IMG/VR virus record: IMGVR_UViG_3300008450_000427
Location: 1-24,593 of that record
Length of the DNA stretch: 24,593 nt
Reading direction: 5' to 3' (one strand)
Origin: a virus
The notes beneath the pieces are model-generated. The model made no database searches. It worked only from the letters and a program-made list of their open reading frames with translations, and had not been told where the DNA came from. The position numbers and the translations under genes were made by a program. Numbering within the stretch: the stretch's first letter is position 1; each line of letters begins with the position of its first letter. Positions 20,207 through 24,593 of the stretch are shown here, piece after piece.

Positions 20207-20678
20207 GTTTATTATACATATCAACAAATACGGGAAAAGATACTCTATGACCCATATCCTCTATTTCCTCAATTTCATACTCAAACATAATATCTTTAAG
20301 CAGTTCTTTGGTAATTAAAGGATTAACAACATCATCTTTCATTCCTAAAACAACAATTGGATAAAAACCAATCTCAGCATCATCTTTTTCTAAATTATTT
20401 AATTCTGGGGAAAATGGGCGAGAGTGAATAGCGGGGTTGAAAACCAAACAATCAATATGGTATTTATTGGCAAGTAACATACCAACATAACCACCCATTG
20501 AAGAACCAATAATTACATTAGGTTGGAAATTTTCTACCAGAGTAACTAATTTTTCCTCAATATTTTTATCAAAATAATCAATTGAAGGAGCAAAAGCAAT
20601 ACTATGTTGATGGAGAAAATCTATTTTATCTCCTGTGTTTGAACTTTCTAAACCGTGTAAATATAAAACCCTTTTCAT
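20196..20678 (-). CDS. small alpha/beta hydrolase, YqiA / UPF0227-like esterase
   Basis: A 160-residue protein with the hallmarks of a short alpha/beta hydrolase. It starts MKRVLYLHGLESSNTG, with the oxyanion-hole HGLESS. The nucleophile elbow is GSSMGGYVG (Ser60 in a GxSxG setting), the probable acid is Asp115 or Asp116 in LGMKDDVVNP, and the His is in EDMGHRVSF (His144). YqiA-like enzymes hydrolyse small acyl esters, but the phage substrate is unknown. It has its own promoter, built on the preceding unit's terminator hairpin. It could alter host lipid or small-molecule esters, or protect from a toxic ester; no sequence evidence favours one. Confidence 0.8.
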   Translation of the reverse strand: MKRVLYLHGLESSNTGDKIDFLHQHSIAFAPSIDYFDKNIEEKLVTLVENFQPNVIIGSSMGGYVGMLLANKYHIDCLVFNPAIHSRPFSPELNNLEKDDAEIGFYPIVVLGMKDDVVNPLITKELLKDIMFEYEIEEIEDMGHRVSFPVFVDMYNKHVI

Positions 20679-20700
20679 AACTTGTTTTTCTGTTACCTTA

Positions 20701-20732
20701 TCAATATACGAAAGAAGGGTTGGAAATCCAAC
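20701..20732 (-). promoter_or_regulatory. promoter for the hydrolase unit, built on a terminator hairpin
   Basis: GTTG (20732-20729), 20-bp spacer ending TTCG, TATATTGA (20708-20701). The -33 box lies within the hairpin at 20715-20736. Confidence 0.65.
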
Positions 20733-20736
20733 CCTT
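20715..20736 (-). terminator. terminator hairpin after the 86-residue gene
   Basis: AAGGGTTGG and CCAACCCTT pair around a four-base loop, starting seven bases after the stop codon. On the minus strand only CTTCTTT follows. The better T-run (TTCTTTTTT) lies on the plus side, so the hairpin may work both ways. Confidence 0.65.
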
Positions 20737-20742
20737 TCTTTT

Positions 20743-21003
20743 TTATTTCTTTCTATTTTTCTTCCTAGCTTGTTTGGCTGCTTTAGCCTTATTTCTAGAT
20801 TTTTGTTGTTTTTTAGTCAATTGAGATTTTCTAGGAACTGATATATATGGTTCATACTCTGTATTTAGAATTTCTCTTAGTTGTTTGACATATTCATTAT
20901 CCATTGATAACAAACCATCCAAGTCTGATTGGACTTGTTCTTTAATACTCGGTTGTGACATAGCCATCATTAGTGGTAACAACATTTTTGATTTATCTTT
21001 CAT
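20743..21003 (-). CDS. small basic-tailed protein, unknown function
   Basis: An 86-residue protein. Residues 1-55 are a normal globular or helical part (MKDKSKMLLPLMMAMSQPSI; SMDNEYVKQLREILNTEYEP). The last 30 residues are strongly basic (KSQLTKKQQKSRNKAKAAKQ, then ARKKNRKK), typical of a nucleic-acid-binding or nucleoid-binding tail. It follows the DUF932-B gene with an 11-base gap and shares its promoter. It might be a partner of the DUF932 protein or a host-nucleoid binder; this is inference. Confidence 0.65.
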   Translation of the reverse strand: MKDKSKMLLPLMMAMSQPSIKEQVQSDLDGLLSMDNEYVKQLREILNTEYEPYISVPRKSQLTKKQQKSRNKAKAAKQARKKNRKK

Positions 21004-21014
21004 ATTTTGATTTT

Positions 21015-21800
21015 TTAAGCTACTGCTACTAGTTCAAATAATTCTTTATTAATACGAGTATCTTCCTCTATACTAGATATACCATTTAAAGGATTACCTG
21101 AATGGTCTACAAGTCTGTGGGGTTGAGTAAGATTTTCTTGAATCCTATTGAATACAGTCCATACATCTTCTCCTTTATCTTCTTCTCTTACTATATTAAG
21201 TAATTGAGATACATCAATTCTATGACCTTTACCAAAACGAATATCAGCAGCTTGAGTAGCTAAATTCATTGCTTCTTGAGGTGACAAATCTCTTTCTTTT
21301 AGTTTATTAAACTCTTCCATTACACCTTGAGTACGAATACCAAGATCACAAAGAATTTCTTGCAAACTATATTGACCTTTTTCAGTATGTGGTACTTTAG
21401 CACTACTATAAGATGTATGAGCAATCATACCATTTTCACAAACCAGACGATAAGCACCTAAATCTAATTCCATTGGTTTAGAACCATTACATGAATTAAA
21501 AATATTCATAGTGGCAACAGCATCAATTTGACATTTACTATTGGTAACTTTAAAATCAGGATGTTCCATTCTAATAAAGTGAGAACCAATTTTACGATTT
21601 TGTTTATTACGCTGTTCATAAGCACCAGCAATATTCCAACCTTGGTGTTGAAATTCTCTAACAGCATCTAAGGATTCAATCATAGTTGCTTTAGAATTAA
21701 TACGTTGAGAAGCTCTCCAATCTTTATCCAATGAAGGAATAAAGGCAGATAGTTTGTTAATGTCGTTGTTTAGGGGAATTAAGTTAATACCTTTTTTCAT
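21015..21800 (-). CDS. DUF932 family protein B (paralogue of A)
   Basis: A 261-residue protein with the same block order as the copy at 18748-19548: QGWNIAGAYEQRNKQNRK, then MNIFNSCNGSKPMELDLGAY, RLVCENGMIAHTS, a helical EAMNLATQAADIRFGKGHRI and a 'DVWTVFNRIQENLTQPHRLV' block. The two differ widely in side chains, so duplication is old or the two were acquired separately. It starts with the Met at 21800, 18 bases after the promoter's TATATTTA box, after a leader close to AATAAGAAAAA. Function in phages is unknown to me. Having two copies in separate, similarly promoted units suggests distinct roles or partners. Confidence 0.8.
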   Translation of the reverse strand: MKKGINLIPLNNDINKLSAFIPSLDKDWRASQRINSKATMIESLDAVREFQHQGWNIAGAYEQRNKQNRKIGSHFIRMEHPDFKVTNSKCQIDAVATMNIFNSCNGSKPMELDLGAYRLVCENGMIAHTSYSSAKVPHTEKGQYSLQEILCDLGIRTQGVMEEFNKLKERDLSPQEAMNLATQAADIRFGKGHRIDVSQLLNIVREEDKGEDVWTVFNRIQENLTQPHRLVDHSGNPLNGISSIEEDTRINKELFELVAVA

Positions 21801-21818
21801 ATTTTTCTTATTACGAGG

Positions 21819-21850
21819 TAAATATACGAATTTTCTTTTACTTTTCCAAA
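21819..21850 (-). promoter_or_regulatory. Bacteroidetes-type promoter for DUF932-B
   Basis: TTTG (21850-21847), 20-bp spacer ending TTCG, TATATTTA (21826-21819). No palindrome is seen upstream, unlike other copies. The start codon follows 18 bases after the -10 box. Confidence 0.78.
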
Positions 21851-21857
21851 TTTATTT

Positions 21858-22673
21858 TTAAGATTCTGTTTCGTTTACCTGACCATAAGAATAATAAACA
21901 TTATCTTTGTGGATTGAGAAAAATACTTCAAAATCTTTATCACAATCACGGTTTTTACTAAAATACAACTTACGTTGCAAACCATCTTTTGAACGCTCAA
22001 TGTGACACATTGCATCAGTCATATGTTTCAAACGGTTAGAACCTGCAAATTCCCCTTGTTTAGTAACTTGTTGAATATTGATAAAAGTAGTGTAATAATT
22101 ATTTTTATTTTCACCCTTTTTATTTTGATCTTGCAATTGCAAAAACCAACCTTCAGCAGCACTTTCAGTCATACGATAATTATCTTTTATCATCTCAATA
22201 ACCTCAGCAATACTATCAACAGCAATAACATCATATCCTTCATTAAAAACATATTCAAGAGTTTCTTTAGCACAATGAGCATAATTTTTCAAAAATAATG
22301 TTTGAACACAAGCAAATTTAGGTAAACGCTTACAATATTTGTAATGAGCAATTTCATCCATTTCACCACTTACAAACAAACATTTAAGTCCTTGACGAGT
22401 AAAATTAGAAAGCATATCAAGTACAACTGTTGATTTACCTGAACCAGGACCACCAACAAATACCATATTAGTACCTGGCATAACACCACCTTCAGTACTC
22501 ATAATAATATCTAATTCAGAATTAGTTTTCAATGGTTTAAACAAAGATTCATTAAACTTAAGTTCAGAACCTCTCATCAGTTTAACACTGGAAGGATCAA
22601 ATACAGAAGTAATGGTTTGTTTTGAAGGACGACCGCGTTTCTTCAGAGTGGGAGTTGTTTGTACTGTTTGCAT
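21858..22673 (-). CDS. RadA/KaiC-like RecA-fold ATPase with N-terminal AT-hook
   Basis: A 271-residue ATPase. Walker A is GGPGSGKST at 74-82 and Walker B is VIAVDS at 149-154. Near 204-220 is TKQGEFAGSNRLKHMTD, very like the RadA/Sms motif 'TKEG-x-AGP-x-LEHxVD'; near 239-243 SKNRD recalls the RadA KNRFG. The zinc finger and Lon-like domain of full RadA are absent, so it is a core-only relative. Residues 11-18 (KKRGRPSK) form an AT-hook, which binds the minor groove of AT-rich DNA. RadA is a branch-migration helicase in recombination, so this protein may act in phage replication or repair. It has its own promoter at 22700-22731. Confidence 0.82.
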   Translation of the reverse strand: MQTVQTTPTLKKRGRPSKQTITSVFDPSSVKLMRGSELKFNESLFKPLKTNSELDIIMSTEGGVMPGTNMVFVGGPGSGKSTVVLDMLSNFTRQGLKCLFVSGEMDEIAHYKYCKRLPKFACVQTLFLKNYAHCAKETLEYVFNEGYDVIAVDSIAEVIEMIKDNYRMTESAAEGWFLQLQDQNKKGENKNNYYTTFINIQQVTKQGEFAGSNRLKHMTDAMCHIERSKDGLQRKLYFSKNRDCDKDFEVFFSIHKDNVYYSYGQVNETES

Positions 22674-22699
22674 AACCTTTTGTTTTTCTTATTACAACG

Positions 22700-22731
22700 T
22701 AAATATACGAACAAGATTTGCGAAAGCCAAA
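22700..22731 (-). promoter_or_regulatory. Bacteroidetes-type promoter for the RadA-like gene
   Basis: TTTG (22731-22728), 20-bp spacer ending TTCG, TATATTTA (22707-22700). The leader is GTTGTAATAAGAAAAACAA. The palindrome at 22742-22760 begins 10 bp upstream. Confidence 0.82.
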
Positions 22732-22741
22732 TCTTTTTTTC

Positions 22742-22760
22742 ATTTGGAATCATTCCAAAT
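22742..22760. promoter_or_regulatory. 19-bp perfect palindrome upstream of a promoter (copy 3)
   Basis: Plus strand ATTTGGAAT-C-ATTCCAAAT. On the minus strand the three central bases are the TGA stop of the 60-residue gene. It lies 10 bp beyond the -33 box of the RadA promoter, against 20 bp in copies 1 and 2. Confidence 0.55.
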
Positions 22761-22932
22761 AATGTTCTAGTTGGTCTTCATTAAAAATATGAAGTAATCC
22801 ATACTCATCCATTTCTGCCACTACCCTAATATTTCCGTTTACTGTTTGAAAAACAGAAACAATAGTACATGGAAATTGATAACCCTTAGGCTTGTAGGCC
22901 TTGTCTCCGATTTTGAATTTATACTGTGTCAT
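22750..22932 (-). CDS. 60-residue SH3-like protein, conserved in phages
   Basis: A 60-residue protein MTQYKFKIGDKAYKPKGYQF, then CTIVSVFQTVNGNIRVVAEM and GLLHIFNEDQLEHYLE. The pattern 'FKxGDKxxKPKGYxF-x-x-xVVxVFxTxxG-xxRxVxE...GLLHIFNE' is one I recall as common in phages and bacteria; it fits a small SH3-like beta barrel. Function is unknown, perhaps nucleic-acid or protein binding. It overlaps the preceding gene by 14 bases and is the last of a four-gene unit that begins at 24331. Its stop codon is at the centre of a perfect palindrome. Confidence 0.75.
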   Translation of the reverse strand: MTQYKFKIGDKAYKPKGYQFPCTIVSVFQTVNGNIRVVAEMDEYGLLHIFNEDQLEHYLE

Positions 22933-23278
22933 ATGTGATTTTTAAATATATTGTTTTTGGGAAATATCCATATACGAATTTAGTTACATCACATAGCCAA
23001 ATTTTTATACCTATAAATACATTATCCATTACAATATGCCCGCTATAAGTAGCTCCTCCTGTTTCTGGTTCACTTGTCTTAACTAAACATGATTGAAAAT
23101 CGAGAATAAATTGTTCGGAAACCATTAGAATTATCCTATCTTGACCTTTTGATAGTAGGTCTAACATTCGATCGGCTCCTTGAACCATTTCTAAATCTTC
23201 TTTAGAACCTTGCCATTCTGGGAGGTCTATGTACCATCTTCCATCGGGTTCTTTATAAAAAGTAAATTGTTTTTCCAT
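22919..23278 (-). CDS. conserved phage protein of 119 residues, unknown function
   Basis: A 119-residue protein that starts MEKQFTFYKEPDGRWYIDLP, followed by EWQGSKEDLEMVQGADRMLD, then strands LIMVSEQFILDFQS and KIWLCDVTKFVYGYFPKTIY. The opening 'FYKE-DGRWYIDLPEW-GSKEDLEMV-GAD' is one I recall from conserved bacterial and phage proteins without known function. It is mixed alpha/beta with no membrane segment. The gene shares one base with the stop of the 200-residue gene before it and overlaps the 60-residue gene after it, so the set is translated in a coupled way. Confidence 0.72.
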   Translation of the reverse strand: MEKQFTFYKEPDGRWYIDLPEWQGSKEDLEMVQGADRMLDLLSKGQDRIILMVSEQFILDFQSCLVKTSEPETGGATYSGHIVMDNVFIGIKIWLCDVTKFVYGYFPKTIYLKITYDTV

Positions 23279-23880
23279 TAATTTAAGCTTTCGGGGAGGT
23301 AGAGTAAGGTGGGATTCTTTTTTTGTATATCGATTTCTGGGTATTTTTTCTTGAACTCTATTACATCAAATCGTTTAGTAATTAAATGAAATCCATTTTT
23401 TGTTGGAATCATTACTTCAATCTTATCACCTTCTGGCCTACATAACATATTAATACTTAACATAACCCCAGCCAATTCACCGGCATCTTTTGTATCAATA
23501 TCTACAATCCATCTTTTTTCACGGGTTTTAAGTTGACCCACTACTGAGTCAAAAAGATTCTTTTGGTTTACAGCCCCCGATTTAATTCTGGTTGCGAGTT
23601 CAACCATCATTTCCAATGATACATCATTATGGTTTTGTTTTTGGATATGAATATAAGCACGTGCTTTAAACATCTCACAAAGCTGTTTTATTTCCTCATA
23701 CCTCTTTTCAAGATGTTCAATACTTTCAATACAGTATGTTTTAATAGTACGTACTGATTGATGGTTATCTCTCTCACCTTCAGGTTGATCCTTTTTACGT
23801 TTAAAAATGTAGAGCATATAAAAATCTCCCTCATCCTCAAAGTTTAAAAGACTCTTGATTAAATTTAGATTATCAATCAT
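23278..23880 (-). CDS. phage protein with primase-like (AEP) motifs, function unproven
   Basis: A 200-residue protein. A helical N-terminal half includes EDEGDFYMLYIFKRKKDQ and ARAYIHIQKQNH (residues 73-84). Residues 124-129 are WIVDID (Asp127, Asp129), and 157-168 are MIPTKNGFHLIT with His165, followed by RFDVIEFKKKYPEI. A DxD strand and a later 'xGxH' strand is the arrangement of archaeo-eukaryotic primase/polymerase (AEP) active sites, so a small AEP-like fold is possible. I recall close relatives in other phages, all without known function. Against primase: it is short and no zinc or helicase part is visible. It lies in a four-gene early unit close to the RadA-like gene. Confidence 0.68.
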   Translation of the reverse strand: MIDNLNLIKSLLNFEDEGDFYMLYIFKRKKDQPEGERDNHQSVRTIKTYCIESIEHLEKRYEEIKQLCEMFKARAYIHIQKQNHNDVSLEMMVELATRIKSGAVNQKNLFDSVVGQLKTREKRWIVDIDTKDAGELAGVMLSINMLCRPEGDKIEVMIPTKNGFHLITKRFDVIEFKKKYPEIDIQKKNPTLLYLPESLN

Positions 23881-24331
23881 GACTTTGTTTTACAATTTCG
23901 ATTAACTTTTTAAGACAAGCAAGTTCTGCTTCTTCATAGGTATAAGTTTTCTCATAGTAAGCAGAGTTCTTTTTATATGCTTCATCATCCCTGTCCATGA
24001 GTTCCCATTTTTTATCTTTTATTATAAAACGACAAACTTCTTTCCCGTTTAGGTACATGATACGAGAATTCAAAATATCGGAATTTTTCTTCAAACAACA
24101 TTCTAATCCATGCTCCTCTCTAAACCATCTAAATGCTTGTGAGAATGTTGGTCTTAAAAGAGGTTTATTGCCATAACCATCAATAGTATTTTTATCACAT
24201 TCTTTAAAAACAAAAGAACCAATTCCCAAATAAGAGGTTGTGTTAAAATAACCTAAACAAGGTTCATCAAATCCTAACTTTTTTAACTCGACTGATTCTT
24301 GATACGGAACAAAATCTTTTTCTATACTCAT
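23873..24331 (-). CDS. conserved phage protein of 152 residues, unknown function
   Basis: A 152-residue protein with the sequence KDFVPYQESVELKKLGFDEP near the start, LLRPTFSQAFRWFREEHGLE in the middle and TYEEAELACLKKLIEIVKQS at the end. This 'PYxxxLxLKxLGFDEPC...PTxSQAFRWFREK...YEEAExACLxKLIEIVK' pattern is one I recall in many phage proteins. It may be a small DNA- or nucleotide-associated protein; no catalytic residues stand out. It is the first gene of the unit driven by the promoter at 24352-24383 and overlaps the 200-residue gene by eight bases. Confidence 0.75.
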   Translation of the reverse strand: MSIEKDFVPYQESVELKKLGFDEPCLGYFNTTSYLGIGSFVFKECDKNTIDGYGNKPLLRPTFSQAFRWFREEHGLECCLKKNSDILNSRIMYLNGKEVCRFIIKDKKWELMDRDDEAYKKNSAYYEKTYTYEEAELACLKKLIEIVKQSHD

Positions 24332-24351
24332 TTGTTTTTCTTATTACAATG

Positions 24352-24383
24352 TAAATATACGAAAAAAGGCTTGGATTTCCAAG
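24352..24383 (-). promoter_or_regulatory. promoter for the four-gene early unit, built on a terminator hairpin
   Basis: CTTG (24383-24380), 20-bp spacer ending TTCG, TATATTTA (24359-24352). The -33 box lies in the right arm of the terminator stem at 24368-24385. The leader is ACATTGTAATAAGAAAAACAA. Confidence 0.75.
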
Positions 24384-24385
24384 CC
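24368..24385 (-). terminator. intrinsic terminator after the partial gene
   Basis: On the minus strand GGCTTGG-AAAT-CCAAGCC is followed by TTTTTTCG. A seven-pair stem with six Ts forms a strong terminator, and it overlaps the next promoter's -33 box. Confidence 0.85.
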
Positions 24386-24413
24386 TCTCTTCAAATTTGT
24401 TTTGGAGTCTTTG

Positions 24414-24593
24414 TTAATATTCTCCAAATTCCCGACGCCACTTCTCCTGTACTACTTCTGGATTTTTTGAGTAGTTCACAAGTTCGGCCATGGCTTGTTC
24501 TACTGATTCAAAAGCAATACTTTTACAGCCTACCTGGATTACACAACCCCGATCCATGAAATTAATCTGGATGTTGTAACTTTTTAGGGCTTC
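24414..24593 (-). CDS. C-terminal part of a small protein, unknown function (partial)
   Basis: The frame is open from the window edge for 59 residues, then stops at 24414. The visible part includes KSYNIQINFMDRGCVIQVGC, followed by SVEQAMAELVNYSKNPEVVQ and EKWRREFGEY. It looks like a small alpha/beta protein of the type common in phage early regions. The predicted N-terminus lies outside the window, so size and start are unknown. It ends ahead of the terminator at 24368-24385. Confidence 0.6.
   Translation of the reverse strand, partial: EALKSYNIQINFMDRGCVIQVGCKSIAFESVEQAMAELVNYSKNPEVVQEKWRREFGEY

Noticed and set aside
22965-23012. A promoter-like TTTGG...TTCGTATAT sequence near 22970-23010.
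   Set aside because: The spacer would be 23 bp rather than 20, the -10 box is incomplete (TATATGGA), and the bases encode a well-formed part of the 119-residue protein.
1-24593. Search for a CRISPR array, insertion sequence or integrase.
   Set aside because: No regularly spaced direct repeats, transposase or recombinase frames, or terminal inverted repeats of an insertion element were seen. tRNA repeats and promoter repeats explain the repeated sequences.
1-24593. The window considered as a host chromosome segment or prophage.
   Set aside because: No host housekeeping genes, no lysogeny genes and no attachment sites were seen. Baseplate, late sigma, lysis and phage tRNA genes fill the window, fitting a lytic phage.

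Overview
The window looks like part of the genome of a large, AT-rich, tailed phage of the myovirus type that infects a member of the Bacteroidetes (Bacteroidota). Three things in the sequence point there. The structural genes resemble a T4-like contractile-tail baseplate (gp25-like and gp6/J-like wedge proteins, a gp5-like hub/spike). There is a gp55-like late sigma factor and a holin/amidase pair. The early promoters have the Bacteroidetes form, TTTG or TTGG, then exactly 20 bp, then TATATTTA, and genes lack obvious Shine-Dalgarno sequences. Every gene and tRNA I can support reads on the minus strand, so transcription runs from high to low coordinates.

Region 1 (1-11435) is a virion module. 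In transcription order it encodes a helical protein, a hub/spike, a hydrophobic baseplate-region protein, a small helical protein, gp25-like, gp6/J-like, a DNRLRE-like beta-sandwich protein, a coiled-coil protein, a 1531-residue mosaic tail protein with a LamG-like domain, and the start of a conserved structural protein. Region 2 (11452-14917) holds the gp55-like sigma factor, a one-TM protein, an HD-domain hydrolase, two small unknown proteins, the amidase endolysin and a holin-like protein. A motif TTAATATTTATAA sits next to several late start codons and may be the late promoter.

Region 3 (about 14940-18710) is a tRNA array with 22 recognisable tRNAs and two aberrant tRNA-like elements. It also contains an RNase H-like (YkuK-type) protein, a small lipoprotein, a degenerate tRNA fragment, folded spacers and boxA-like signals. 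It is split into at least four transcription units. One begins with a leader that has attenuator architecture: a 29-codon ORF, a 12-bp hairpin, and an overlapping terminator in front of ten tRNAs.

Region 4 (18730-24593) is an early/middle module. It encodes two DUF932-type paralogues, a RadA-like ATPase with an AT-hook, a small alpha/beta hydrolase and several conserved phage proteins of unknown function, one with primase-like (AEP) motifs. Each unit starts at a near-identical promoter. Most of these promoters lie next to, or inside, a stem-loop that ends the upstream unit.

The layout suggests early genes and tRNAs are driven by the host RNA polymerase, while the gp55-like sigma redirects transcription to the virion and lysis genes. 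All functional assignments rest on reading the sequence; nothing was searched or folded computationally.
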